Below, piece after piece: positions 30,346-41,509 of a stretch of 64,000 nt of DNA. This DNA comes from Doryteuthis pealeii (Eukaryota; Mollusca; Cephalopoda; Myopsida; Loliginidae): the NCBI GenBank assembly GCA_023376005.1, contig CM042142.1:55125729-55189728 (forward strand). Direction: 5' to 3'. A program made the position numbers and the translations under genes. The notes beneath the pieces are model-generated. The model was not told the origin of the DNA. It did not search any database and worked only from the letters and a program-made list of their open reading frames with translations. Within the stretch, counting starts at the first letter, position 1. The number at the start of each line of letters is the position of its first letter.

Positions 30346-30660
30346 CTAATATGCCCATAAAATAACGAGTGAGTCGAGCGCTGGGCAGTGAGCAGCAGCA
30401 GTCGACGACGGAGTGCTTTTCAGTAAAGAAATGAATTTTAGTCGAACAGAAACAAAACTAAATAGGAAATGTGATTTTGAACTGCTAAAGATTATTTCAG
30501 CTACGACGACAGATTTTCCAGCTGCTAGACGAAGAATGTGTTGACCAACAGAGGATCTGGCTTGTGAGAAGACGGAGAACTCGCTTGTTTTTGGTTCCCC
30601 CTCGGCGGGAGCTTGTTGATTCGAAGGTCTATTTCGCCCCATATATTTTCCCCCCTTCTA
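30346..30660. other. GC- and CpG-richer segment of unknown type
   Basis: Contains GCGCTGGGCAGTGAGCAGC, GTCGACGACGGAGTGC, CTACGACGACAG and CCCCTCGGCGGGAGC. CpG-rich relative to its surroundings. Two minus frames (72 and 98 residues) cross it without recognisable motifs. An LTR or retroelement leader is possible. Confidence 0.35.
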
Positions 30661-30745
30661 TAAATAGCATGACTAGAATTTGAACTTGCTTACTACTATG
30701 TTGCAGTCCAGCACATTAGCCACTACATCACGGAGACTCCCTCGC
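30660..30745 (-). mobile_element. tRNA-like SINE head
   Basis: Minus strand GTGATGTAGTGGCTAATGTG (A box region) and CAAGTTCAAATTCTAG (B box) about 55 bases apart; no tRNA fold without large loops. Confidence 0.5.
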
Positions 30746-31150
30746 ACTCCATTGGTTGATTCATTGTGTTCAGCTTTATCACACTTACTCTGCGGAGAAA
30801 TAAAGATATTCTATCATTACATTTGTTTTCTTTTTTTTTGAGAAAGCTATTTCCTTAAGTTCCCTGAACTTTTGGATAGCACCTTGATACAAAGGTGGAT
30901 ATATAAGTCTGCTGGTTGACATGGAATTATTTAATTGATTTCTTCTTTTTTTTTCATTCATCTGAATGTTCGCTTTGATTTATGTCCACAATATTCATCA
31001 ATGAATTATTTTCCATTGTTGTTGTTAGGGGAGATAACTCTTCCCTAACAAATGATAGGACTCCTTTATTATCAATGAACTGATCTTGATACTTAAATTT
31101 CTGTTGTGTAGTAAATGTTTATTTTTCATCAGTACACAGAATTATAGATA

Positions 31151-32038
31151 CTAGAAAGAATATGCACCTTCCGGGCATAAGTATTTAAGTTTTAATGTAA
31201 GTAAGTAAAGTCGGCGGGGCGGCCTAAAGTCGGTATCAGCCTGTCAGCGAGGGAGTCTATTCCCTTTTCACTTGCACTAGACCAAGGAGATTATTTTAGC
31301 GTCTGAGGTGGAGCGCCACACCTACCATCAGCTCCTTACTTTACCGCACAGATCCCTGTGCTACTCATACGCTGAGTTGGCGGGGACCGGTATCGAACTA
31401 GGAACCTCGTGGTTTCTAGCCAAACGCTCTACCGACTGAGCTAACCCGTCCCCTTATGTAATCAAATATATTGAATTACAAAGACTAATGAAATTAAATA
31501 CGAACATTTATAAAAAGATTTGACTTATCTTAATTATATTTTAATTGGTTTCTATATAAAATGATTCATAGAATTGATTTTAATACATTGAAGAATAAAT
31601 CAATAATATTAGAGATCAATAACACCAAGTAATTATTTATTAAACCTGATTTTGTTAAAATCAGTATGCAAATTAACCATACCATAAACCTTTACTCTTG
31701 TTGGCACCCTTCCGTCTATGAGAGATGATGGAGTAGTGTCAAAGTTTTTTTTTCTTTGAACTACATAGCCTGGGTGGGTTCATATGGAGGATGAGCTGTT
31801 GCCCATGCAACAAATCCCTCCCTCTCCACACAACCGCTGTGATCCAAAGGAAAAGTAAGGAACCAAGTGGCAATGGTAGTGTCGCAGAAGTTGATGGGTA
31901 GTACTGGATTTCAGCATCACACCACCTTAGGGACTCCCTAATATAAGACATATTGCAGGATTTTAAACCTATGCAATTTCTGAGGGTATTGTGACAGTTT
32001 CGGTTATAGACAGACACCAAATCTCCATTATAATAAGA
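31151..32038 (-). mobile_element. Non-autonomous Helitron, copy 3, with nested SINE-A
   Basis: The 3' end on the minus strand is TATTCTTTCTAG next to T (31150-31160), and the 5' end TCTTATTATAATGGAGATTT at 32038 follows an A. A SINE-A at 31196-31455 is nested inside. Without it the element is about 630 bp, like copy 2. The 93-residue frame at 31739-32020 is inside it and is not supported as a gene. Confidence 0.75.
31196..31455 (-). mobile_element. SINE-A, full length, nested in Helitron
   Basis: Near-consensus copy with intact A and B boxes and a TTACTTACTTAC tail. ATGTAA flanks both ends and is a possible target duplication. Confidence 0.9.
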
Positions 32039-32079
32039 TATCTGGGTGTGAATGCCTGAAAAAAAAATCCCTTAATGGT

Positions 32080-32235
32080 TGACATGGAATTGATTTTAAT
32101 AGCATGTCAAACTAGTCTAGGGTTATTTTATGCCTAGAAGTAAGGGAACTGCATTCATTGTATATTTATCTTCATTTTTAGTGTAGTTGTTTAAGTTTTT
32201 TTGCACACATTTATATTATATCAAGTACACATAAT
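32080..32235 (-). mobile_element. RP-1 fragment (second subfamily)
   Basis: TTTTAATAGCATGTCAAAC, GGGTTATTTTATGCC, GGGAACTGCATTC, TTTTTTGCACAC. Confidence 0.55.
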
Positions 32236-32238
32236 TTG

Positions 32239-32368
32239 GTATCTTTGAGAATCTGTGTTATGCTACAAAGGTCCTGCTAACATGTTATAATTCCAAGGGA
32301 ATCAAAAATCATTTACGTTTTGGACACAAAAACACAAATAGAGGCATAACACAGATTCTCAAAGATAC
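32239..32368. mobile_element. Small MITE with perfect 25-bp inverted ends
   Basis: The arm at 32239-32263 (GTATCTTTGAGAATCTGTGT plus TATGC) is perfectly inverted at 32344-32368 around an 80-bp core. Total 130 bp. Target duplication is not clear. Confidence 0.8.
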
Positions 32369-32689
32369 GTGGTTCAAAGTTAATTGACCTGAAAAATGTA
32401 AAAGCTTTTAAATCAAATAACTGGTGCTGTATATCTTTTATTTATTATAAACACTGAAAATTTTATTAAATTCAGTTAATTCTCTGATTTTTGGTATTTT
32501 TTTTCTTTTGGCGGGGTGACATACGATGACAGAATTTATGTCCGTTATTTTCGATTTGACCAAAGTTTCTATGTTTCAAGTTCTTAATATCTTCAAATTG
32601 GTATAAATAATTTTCATTAATTTCATTTCATTTCATTTGGTTCGGTTTGTTTGTTTGATGGTGGGTTATTCAATGCCAAAAACTATGCA

Positions 32690-32950
32690 TAGATTATTGT
32701 CAATCCTCTGTATTTCTGAGGGGATGGCCCTTTTCATATCACGGGCGGGACTTTCCATGGAATATTACAGAAAGCCCACAAAATACGTAAAGTCACGTGG
32801 GACCGGGTTGGGTCTTCAGTTTCAGTTTGGACATCAGGCAGAGAAGATGTCCTGGCTTAACTGGAGCTCACTGCATACGCGTGTTATATTAGTTACATGA
32901 AATGTTTAGTTAAGTAAATAAAAGCTTATGAAAATAACAGGGTTTTGTGG
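32690..32950 (+). mobile_element. LTR-like element, TGTTACATAAT family, copy 2
   Basis: Aligns with the minus strand of 24230-23990: GATTATTGTCAATCC, CTGAGGGGATG, TTCCATGGAATATTACAG, AAGTCACGTGGGACC. AAATAAAAGC at 32917 could be the polyadenylation signal, and TAACA follows. Ends uncertain. Confidence 0.45.
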
Positions 32951-33954
32951 TTGATGAATGTCTTGGCAACAAGACTGATCTAGAAGAAGAAATGAATTAA
33001 GTGCAACCGACCACCAAGACGAAGTCCAGACGTTAGAAGAGACGCTAGCAGAAGAACGTAAGATACTAAAGATGAACAGAAGGAAAATAGAAGTAAGAAA
33101 GTAAAAAGAAGAGTATACATATTCTAGTTTCCTTTACAGGTGTATTTTTGTGGATATATATCATTTTTTATATATTTTATTTCTTTCAAGAAGGATAAAA
33201 TACAATCCACCTTAGAATTCTCAATCAGATCCCTCATATTATTTGCTTTGAAATATTATTTCTGATTGGAGCGAAAGTTCCACACTCTATGAGGAAATAT
33301 ATCTAATTCAATTAATTCTTTTTAAATTTATTTATCATTTTTTTTTTTTGTAGTGAAACTTGTAAAATCCATCTTCTGTTTCTCTTGAACAAAAAATTCT
33401 GTCTTTTTCCTTACAATATATTTCTGAAGTAAATAACTAAAATTTCACAAGTCTGCTCATATAATTGAATATTTTCTTGAAACAAAGGAAGGAGAGAGAG
33501 AGAAAAACTGTCGTGAACCTGGACAAATTCAATGAAAATTGTGTCACATCGGACTGTCATCTCTATAAATATTATCTTGTGTAAATATTACCCCCACATA
33601 AGTGTTATCTATTTATGCAGTCGTCGTTGTCTGCTGTAACCACAAAAGGGACAGCTAAGCAGCCATTGGCAAACAAGTGCATGTGTACTTGGAAGTCTTT
33701 CAGACAGCTGATCTTTTGCCCTCGATTCAACACTAAATAAAAACCTCTTTTATGACTTGCATTGTACATCATTATTTTCATTTTGAATTCTTACAATAAA
33801 ATCTGCTTTTAATCAGATTTCATGAATGAATCAAGGAAAAGGGCACTCCTGTTTTTTTTTTAATTTATTTTATTGTGTGTTTGATTTCAATCTGAAGTAA
33901 AAACAAAAGAAGGAACGTGCTGTCTGCTGTTGTTCCAATAAAAGAATATCAAAT
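32951..33954. other. Unassigned DNA
   Basis: About 1 kb without recognised repeats or credible frames, apart from poly(T) at 33340-33350 and a short GA tract at 33493. Confidence 0.4.
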
Positions 33955-34161
33955 ATATATATATATATATATCTATAACAACAATGAAGGGAAAAATGGC
34001 TAGTCCCAAATCACAAATGAAAAGAAATTCATTCTTTTTTTAAAAATTTCAAATACTCAAAAAGAGGTTCAACAGAAGCTTTGAAAATGTCCAGCCTAAA
34101 AATCAATTTAAAATAAATTCAGACTAATTAAATTAATGAGATTACACACACACACACACAC

Positions 34162-34197
<36 letters not shown>

Positions 34198-34343
34198 GCA
34201 TGAATAAATTTTTTAGGCTGGCCATTTTCAAAGCTTCTGACAACCTCTTTTTGAGAATCTGATGTTTTAAAAAAATGATTTTCTTTTCATTTGTGATTAG
34301 CTGTTTTCACTTAATTGTCATATATATATATATATATATATAA
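33955..34343. repeat. (TA)n-bounded foldback element
   Basis: Left arm 33992-34102 (TAGTCCCAAATCACAAATGA, AAAAGAGGTT, AGAAGCTTTGAAAATG, CAGCCTAAAAA) is inverted at 34207-34310 (TTTTTAGGCTGGCCATTTTC, AAGCTTCTGACAACCTCTTT, TTTTCATTTGTGATTAGC). (CA)n-(TA)n sits in the loop and TA tracts lie at both ends. Confidence 0.75.
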
Positions 34344-34393
34344 GATGAATATCAAAACGGTATGAAACCCAGGGTCAAAGAATTACTTCCATG

Positions 34394-34397
<4 letters not shown>

Positions 34398-34438
<41 letters not shown>

Positions 34439-34585
34439 TACATATATACACACACACACACATACATACACACACACTAATATACATTTATTTTTATATA
34501 TGCAATAGGTCTAACACCAATATTGAGCACACCACTAATAATACTGCAAAAAATTTGACCACCAAGCGAGCTAGTGATAACCATA

Positions 34586-34632
<47 letters not shown>

Positions 34633-34645
34633 GTGTGTGTGTATG
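34398..34645. repeat. TA/CA microsatellites
   Basis: (TA)n at 34398-34430 and 34588-34630, with CA-rich tracts between. Confidence 0.9.
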
Positions 34646-34679
34646 TGCGTGTATTAGGACAGCATTCCTTCATTTATAT

Positions 34680-34860
34680 ATGTAGAATTAAACAAAAGAC
34701 AAGTCTCCTGTTTAACAATTTTATTAACAATCTTTTCGAGCTTTCTGGCCAACTTTTTTTACATTTTGATGGAATCCGTGGATTAGTCCAAAGTTTTTAT
34801 CCAAGTACTTTCGGCACTTCAAAGTGCCATCATCAGGGGTGATGTGTTTGTGTTAGAGTT
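34680..34860 (+). repeat. Hammerhead-like foldback repeat, half copy
   Basis: AGAATTAAACAAAAGACA, TGTTTAACAATTTTATT, TTCTGGCCAACTTTTT and GTACTTTCGGCACTTCAAAG, CCATCATCAGGGGTGATG match 46857-47025. The minus strand of the last part is CTGATGATGGCACTTTGAAG and GTGCCGAAAGTAC, a degenerate hammerhead-type core. Confidence 0.6.
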
Positions 34861-35639
34861 TTTTTTCAAGTTAGTAGATTAGGAGATTGCTGTTACCCAA
34901 AAGATAAAAGTACCTACATCGGTTTTTACCTTGTCACTCCATTTCACAATATCTAAAATTATATGCATGCCCCCACTCTAATTACCAAAAAATCCTAACA
35001 GAAAATACATTTTGCACAAAGAAAAAAAATCCAAATACTAGAAGCTTTATACATCAAACAATACAAACCATCCTTAAATAAAATTAATTTTGAATGCAGT
35101 AGTCACAATTTAAAATGCCTATAACACTTTTCCTACAAATTCTCCTCCTTCCAGTCCACACACCTCTTAATATAATTTCTACGAGTTCGCTTAGTTACTC
35201 TCACTACTACTAAAATCACAGAAATACAGATTTTTTTTAGTAATTTCAGGTGCTGTGGGATTAGGTGATTGATCATCCCTCAAAATGATCACCAATTGGC
35301 TTAGAGGAGAAGCAATCACAGCCTTTGATTGGCTACTTCAACTGGTTCACTTGAGGATACTTTTTGATTTTTGAGTGGTAGTATAGCCTTTCCACTACAT
35401 CAATACACTATAAAACTAACACAAAATAAACTTTACACCTTCATTTAATGGACAATCATAAAAAGAACTTTCTTTTAATAGAACATTTTATATTACTATT
35501 GTAACATTACTAGGGTTGGTTATCTAAATAACTCGAATTGTAACTTACCATGAAAAAAGGGTTTATTTTTATAAGAGGTACAAAAATGGTGAACAGTAGT
35601 TTAATACAAGCTAGTCTTGCTAGGAAAGACAGGTGTATT
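34861..35639. other. Unassigned DNA
   Basis: AT-rich; nothing recognised. Confidence 0.4.
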
Positions 35640-35900
35640 ATACCTCAACCTCCCACCAGGTAAGGATGTGACACAAGGTCTTTTTAACATGGGGAGCCTC
35701 ACACAAACCGAAGCTCATGTGATGGCTAGTGCAAAAAAATGCGTGGATCCCCTCAACATTACCCTGTTTTGGGGCACCCTAGGCACTGGGCAATAAACCC
35801 AGTCATACCTCTTTAAATTGAGGAGACAAGTGTTGCCTGGGGATCATGCAATTTATTTGCCCAACCGCCAAGGACAGCTAGGAAGGACAGGCCACTGAGA
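35640..35900 (+). repeat. Dispersed repeat G
   Basis: GGATGTGACACAAGGTC, GAAGCTCATG, GCAAAAAAATGCG, GGGGCACCCTAGGCACTGGG, CAATAAACCCAGTC, GTTGCCTGGGGATC. Related segments at 12150, 46320 and 56095. Type unknown. Confidence 0.5.
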
Positions 35901-36239
35901 CCAACATTGTCAATGTTTATATTCAAATAGAATATTCCATTCTATTCCAGAGGGGTGTCATCTCTTTTAACAACAATTAGATTTAAATATATCATTCTAG
36001 GCATGTGTTAATTATTCACTGAATAACATGGGTAAAACTAACAGATATTCAAAATTTTACCAATTGTTTTGAAATCAACAAAAACACCATGGTAATTACT
36101 GTATGCAAACCTTTTGCTTGTTTGAATATAGAAATGTCTAAACTCTTGAACTTTTTTGATCATTTCACTTTGTTTCTTTTTGTTGTTTCTTTTAGCAGTG
36201 TTCACTAAATTGTTATACTTTAATTAATAAGACAATTAA

Positions 36240-36566
36240 GCGATAGATGGGTTTGAAAAATGCTTTTTTGTAAGTCAACTATATTATTAAGAATTTGATT
36301 GAAAGAATAACTTTCTTTGTTGTTCTCTCGCCACAAGAATCCACAAAGATATAAATCTAGCATATGTGCTCGTATGCAATTCTGCTTTTTATTTTATCTT
36401 GTCTCACAACTTCCCTTAATAAGCTTCTCTAGTGTACGGCAGAGTGTTCTGAAGCGCTCAGTTCATACGACTGAGTGTAAACAACAAAGAAAGTAACACA
36501 TTCAATCCAATTCTTAATGATATAGTTGACTCAAAATAAAGCATTTTTCAAATCCATCTGTCGCTG
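36240..36566. mobile_element. Inverted-repeat element with ~85-bp arms
   Basis: Left arm AGCGATAGATGGGTTTGAAA ... TAAGAATTTGATTG ... ACTTTCTTTGTTGTT is inverted at 36480-36566 (AACAACAAAGAAAGTAACAC ... CATCTGTCGCT). Core of 155 bp, no coding capacity. No clear target duplication. Confidence 0.75.
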
Positions 36567-36789
36567 GTCTTATGGTCATACTTTTTAAAGGTCTCATAAT
36601 TTATTGAACACTGGTCAAAAAAAAAATAAAAATAATAAGAATGAAACGGTTGAGAAAATCCAAGAGTGCCGAAAGACCTTGTCTGGGGATGTATTGTAAT
36701 TCATAATCTGCTAGCCTAGCTTAACTGGCAGATAACTGATCATGAATTCAAGTTTCACTGGATGCCTCATACTGTCTTATTTTCGAGGA

Positions 36790-36935
36790 AACAACCTGAA
36801 ATTCTTGAAAATAATTCAATTTTTAAAGATTTCTTTTTAGAGGTAAAATAATTATATAATACAACCCAAAATTCTCAAAAATGATTTAATTTTAAAAGAT
36901 TCTTTTTTAGAGGTAAAATAATTGCATAACATATA
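36790..36935 (+). repeat. ~73-bp tandem duplication
   Basis: AAATTCTTGAAAATAATTCA through TTTAGAGGTAAAATAATT is repeated immediately downstream with about 85 percent identity. Confidence 0.85.
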
Positions 36936-37204
36936 CATTATATAATTAAAATCAAAATAATGAAAGTCAAAACAATATGTAAGGGTGACAAAACTTTCGG
37001 ACTACCCCGTACTTCCCAAGCGTCATAGGATCTCCAAGTAAAACTAAATTACATTTAATAAATGACAATAATTCCTTGTCTATTTCATACTTCATTCTTT
37101 CAGTTTATCATTGGGAAGCAAAAAGGTAATGAAACCATTAACCCTACCCAAAATTACAGTAAAGTGAGCTGCTGCTGATGATGATGATGTTAATATCTGC
37201 CTTA

Positions 37205-37475
37205 GACTAAATGTTATAAGTAATGTCAGCATTGTTGGTACCAGCTGAACAGCAAGGGATGATATCCCCCTTTTTTGCTTGTGCTAGACCAGGGAGATAG
37301 TGTTTTGCTGAGGTGGAGTGCTACACCCACATTCAGCTACTGGATGTTTTAGCACACTTATCAGATTACCCAAGCCGTGCTACTCATGTACTAAGTTAGT
37401 GAGGAGCAATATTGAATCTGGAACCTTGCAATTCCTAGGCAGATGCTCTACTGACTGAGCTGAACCGGACCCTAG
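37205..37475 (-). mobile_element. SINE-A, diverged
   Basis: TTGGTACCAGCTGAACAGCA at the tail side, GCTCTACTGACTGAGCTGAA at the A box. Tail lost. Confidence 0.75.
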
Positions 37476-37512
37476 ATAGTTTATGTATTTTATATATGTG
37501 TGTGTAGGTGTT

Positions 37513-37548
<36 letters not shown>

Positions 37549-38077
37549 TATTTTTGAAGGCGAAATAATGCAAATTTATGTTTAAAAACATATTTATTTA
37601 ATTTTTTTTTTTTTTTTTGTTTCCCTTAATATTTTCAGGCTATGCCCATCTTCAGAGAGTTGAAAAAAATTTTTTTTAAATTTCATCTGTATTTGTTAAA
37701 CTCAACTGTGATGTTAATCCGTTGAATGTTTTAATGTAAATGCAAACATTCGGCAAAGATTGTAAAGTTCCGCTCAGCAAAGATAGTAAAACTCCGTTAG
37801 ATCCCATGCTGCGTCTGGTTTCGCGGGATGTTTTGAAAATCATTTCAGATATAAATTTTTTTTTTTTTTCTTTGCCGAACGTTTACATTTACATTAAAGC
37901 ATTCAACGGATTAACATCACAGTAGAGTTTAACAAATACAGATGAAATTAAAAAAAAAATTTTTTCATCTCTCTGAAGATGGGCATAGCCTGAAAATATT
38001 AAGGGAAAATAAAAATAAAAAATTAAATAAATATGTTTTTAAACATAAATTTGCATTATTTCGCCTTCAAAAATATA
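37549..38077. mobile_element. Long-terminal-inverted-repeat element (foldback)
   Basis: Arms of about 190 bp: left TTTTTGAAGGCGAAATAATG ... GTTTCCCTTAATATTTTCAG ... GTGATGTTAATCCGTTGAAT, right the inverse (ATTCAACGGATTAACATCAC ... ATTATTTCGCCTTCAAAAA). Smaller inner pairs include TTCGGCAAAG/CTTTGCCGAA. The centre (GTTCCGCTCAGC ... TTTCGCGGGATG) is unique. Each arm contains CTGAAGATGGGCATAGCCTG then AAAATATT, a hammerhead-like core. A (TA)n tract lies at the left boundary. Confidence 0.8.
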
Positions 38078-38483
38078 TTATTACATTTTAATTAATGCTT
38101 CTAACTCACTATAAAAATAATTTTAAAAAATCTTTATATATGTATATATATGTATGTATGTATGTGTGGGTGGGTGTTATATATATATATGTGTGTGTGG
38201 GGTGTGTAAATACATATATATAGTGAGATGTAAAGAGGAGAAGTCATACTTATTAATATACAAGCCCAAGCAAATGTTGCACTACAGATCTTGCTTTAAA
38301 TAAATGGAAACATAAGAATATCATTCTTTTTTGCAATATGAGTCAATATTATAATAATCACATTTATATTGTCATGAAAGAAAGTGAAGCAAGCCACATT
38401 TCATAATAAATGCATTTGTATGAAAAGGAAAGGACAATCGCCTACATAAATACATTTAGTATTGGTTGCTGCATAACACACAT
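38078..38483. other. Unassigned DNA with short TATG/TGTG tracts
   Basis: Microsatellite remnants at 38135-38225; the rest shows nothing recognisable. Confidence 0.4.
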
Positions 38484-38670
38484 ATGTATTATTGAGGTTG
38501 TTGTATTCAGTTTACACTCATGTCCTTATGAAAAGTATGAATTCATCTTTTCTCACTCCAGGTATGAGTAGAGTAGTAGGTCAGACATGGCTCCCTTGCC
38601 TTGGTTGGCAGTCAGTCTAGGAGAAAGATAACTCTAGTTATAACTGTAGTTTCTAAGACAGGCTGATGTT
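38484..38670 (+). mobile_element. SINE-B, 5'-degraded
   Basis: CAGGTATGAGTAGAGTAGTA, GGCAGTCAGTCTAGGAGAAA and the ends of the body are seen; the head is not recognisable. Confidence 0.5.
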
Positions 38671-38867
38671 AGCTTTAACCTTGTTCTGACAATTATAAAT
38701 ATATTGATTCTTACCAATATTGGACAATAATCATAGAGAGGGAAGAGTTGTCACATGGCCAACTGTTGGTCTTCCCAACAATCTTGATCCAGATCCAGAT
38801 TCAGGTGCTGATCCATAGTCTCACAAGAATAATGCATGTCACCACAACCTTATAATGATATATTATG

Positions 38868-38984
38868 AGGAAGCGCATGGTGTAATGGTTAAAGTCATGG
38901 GAAATGGACTCATCGCCTAGAGTTCAAATCCTGGATGTGGTAATCCCATTTCACTTAGCGCTAATACCCTTAGGAAAGGTATGT
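38868..38984 (+). mobile_element. SINE-B head, interrupted by RP-1
   Basis: Good head: GCATGGTGTAATGGTTA (A box) and GAGTTCAAATCCTGG (B box), then GCGCTAATACCC, GGAAAGGTATG and directly the (TTTG)n tail of a minus-sense RP-1. The rest of SINE-B is not found beyond RP-1. Confidence 0.75.
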
Positions 38985-39230
38985 TTGTTTGTTTGTTTGT
39001 TTTGTTTTACGGCATACCAACCTCAGTGGGTCATTTAATGCCGACAAAGTTGTGAAATAAATTCATTCTTAATGCATAATACAATTTTGTTTATCAACTC
39101 ATGTTTTTCTAGGTAACCCATAGATGGGACCCTAACAGGTACTACCACTCCAGGTCAGAGTGGACCAGGGAGCAATGGTGATGAAGGGGTGCTCCACATT
39201 CCCCAAACCTCCAAAACTTGAACCTCTTTA
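38985..39230 (-). mobile_element. RP-1 copy
   Basis: (TTTG)n tail, stem-loop ACGGCATACCAACC/GGGTCATTTAATGCC, ATAGATGGGACCCTAACAGG, GGTCAGAGTGGACCAGGGAG, GAAGGGGTGCTCCACATTCC. Confidence 0.75.
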
Positions 39231-39482
39231 GTAATGTAGAAATAAATGGGAACAATTAATTTGGTAAAATAATTTCCTAATTTTTATTCTTTTGAAATTT
39301 AGAAATTTAAGTTTTGTATTATTCATGTCTAGCAACAACATGACTTCCCATTAATTGTTGTTTAGAGACACGCCCCCCCCCTCTCCATTGATAATAGCTC
39401 CTTCTTTCCCTATAAAAGAACAAATAATTTTAACGTTAAAAATCTTTGCCAGGATCCAATAAGTATATAGTTATTGAACCCC

Positions 39483-39835
39483 CACCCACCCCTACCATGG
39501 CAGGATGCAACACATGGTCAATTTTTCAGTAGAATACATCTGGTCTGAAGTTTTCCTTCTCCTAGACAGGTTGCCATACCCAGCTAAAGAGCCCATCATG
39601 GGTTTAATCCAGGTGTGTGGTGTAATAGGTATCATCATAGGAAATGGACATGACAAGTCAAGTTCAAATCCTGGACACAGCTGTTTGAATTTCCCATAGC
39701 ACTAATACCTTTGGGAAAGGTAGAAATCCAACTATTCTCCTTCTAGCTATGGGTAAATAGTAGTAGGCAGACTGGGTTCTTTAACCTTGGTATGGCAACC
39801 AGTCTAGGAGAAGGAAAACCAAACCAAAGGGGCTT
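39483..39835. mobile_element. Two SINE-B copies head-to-head
   Basis: 39483-39605 is a minus-sense, 5'-truncated copy (GGCAGGATGCAACACATGG, TTTTCCTTCTCCTAGAC). 39608-39835 is a plus-sense copy with GTGGTGTAATAGGTATCATC head and AGTTCAAATCCTGGACAC B box. They can pair with each other. Confidence 0.75.
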
Positions 39836-40489
39836 TTGTCTAAGTCAAAACTACTTGAGAGTCTTCATCTCCCTCTTCTGTCACCTGAGTATTACAAGGA
39901 AAAGCTGTTGATAAGTATAGATATCAAATAGATAAAAAAAATTTCTATCTCTGCATCAAACTGTTTGGCTGTCTAAAGATGACTGACAAACAAACTGTTC
40001 TATTAATATATACATCGAAGTAGAACTTTATTTTGGTTCATTTTACTTCAAGAGAAATGTCTGTATGCAACCAATAAATTTTAAATAGGAAATGAAAAAG
40101 AATGTATTGAGATTTTTTAATTTCTTTTTACTCTCTGTAGAATAAATAAATAAATAAATAAAAAGGCCATACATGATGCTTCTTTGATAAAGGCTACAGG
40201 ATTGAATTTCTAATCAATATTTGAAAATCTTACATTTCATACTTCAATCAAAGTTGGTTCAATGAACAAATAATCTAAGAGAATTTTCTAATCAGCATTC
40301 AAATTCATATTTGACATTTCTTCAAAGAAAAGAAAGAACAGAAAGCCGGGAGTCTAAATAATCTAAACAGTAAACAAATAAGTTCAAAATTGTATCATAC
40401 AAAAAAAACAACAACACAAGGTTTCCATAAAACAAATAAATATCATTAAAAAATATTGTAACCCTTAATTTTTCTAGTTTCAAAGATTT
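39836..40489. other. Unassigned DNA
   Basis: An (AAAT)n tract at 40140-40161; no other feature. Confidence 0.4.
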
Positions 40490-40545
40490 GCTTGGTTGTT
40501 TGATTGGTTTGTTTTTACAGCATATCAACCCTTTTCAGGTCACTT

Positions 40546-40630
40546 TTTAGTTCTGTCGGTAGATCACTTGCCTTGGAATTGCAAGATTCTGAATTTGATA
40601 CTAGTCCCCGCTAACTCAGCATATGAGTAA
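40546..40630 (+). mobile_element. SINE-A head fragment
   Basis: TTAGTTCTGTCGGTAGATC (A box), GAATTTGATACTAGTCCCCG (B box), CTAACTCAGCATATGAGTA. It is joined directly to SINE-B 3' sequence (AAAATTGACCTTGTGTC), a chimeric junction. An RP-1 end fragment precedes it at 40490-40540. Confidence 0.6.
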
Positions 40631-40710
40631 AAATTGACCTTGTGTCTTATCTATGAGGATAACCGAGTTATCCACCCCTAATAAATTTCCCGTTTAGAGA
40701 GGATCAACTG

Positions 40711-41096
40711 TCGTACTAGTTGATAATTTGCATTGACCAATCAACAGCCACCTTGAGGAAGGCAGTTATGTTATATATTGTACAAACAGAAATATGAATT
40801 TCCGGTTTTATTAAACAAAGAAATATAACAACTTCCATTATCAGATCCTATGAATTCGAGACAGTCATCAGTCAGCCCCGGAGGCAGTCAGCCGGAGAGA
40901 GAGTGAGGTGATCAGGGTCAGTAGTCGGAGAGTCGATGCGAGTTAGTTGAGTAGCCTGAAGGACCGAAAGTCTAAAGACTGAATATATTAATTAAACTGA
41001 CCCTCTCTCTCAAAGTTAAGAAGCTTGAATTTATTTCAATAAACATCTGCTTTGGTGTTATTGTCATCCCTTACAACGAAGATAAAACTATTGCAA
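40711..41096 (+). mobile_element. Putative LTR with adjacent primer-site-like sequence
   Basis: TGTCGTACTAGTTGATAAT to AAAACTATTGCA, with TTTCAATAAACATC (polyadenylation signal) 85 bases before the end. It is followed at once by ATTTAGTACCGTGACGACG, which resembles the TGGTACCGTGAC-type primer sites recalled for some BEL/Pao elements. Low confidence: only one copy is seen and no flank duplication. Confidence 0.35.
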
Positions 41097-41509
41097 TTTA
41101 GTACCGTGACGACGACGCTACGCAACAGTTAGAGAGAGCTGCCTATTTAAGCTCAGTGTTTGGGAGACCAGGGCAGTTGACACTTGGATTGAGGAATCTA
41201 TGCCAGAAGGAACAACATTTGGTAGTAGAGCAAACATGGCCTGTAATATGAAGAAGGAAGGAACAACAATATCCTGCACATGGCAGAGGGTTGGGTAAAT
41301 ACATATATTGATTCTTTCAGTTTCATTGTCTGTCAGAATGTTTTGGCCTTCTTAAGGTGTTTGTCACTTTTGTGGATGTTAAACAGTGACCTAGCTGATG
41401 AAAAAATCTCATTAAACTTGCATAGTTCTGAGATCAATCCTTAGATCAACCAGTGCTGAAATAAATATCAGCTCAACAAGGGGTCTGATTAATATCATTA
41501 TGAAGAGTT

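Noticed and set aside
33955..34343. Pre-microRNA-like hairpin
   Set aside because: Arms of about 105 bp separated by microsatellite and bounded by TA tracts are typical of a foldback repeat, not a miRNA precursor.
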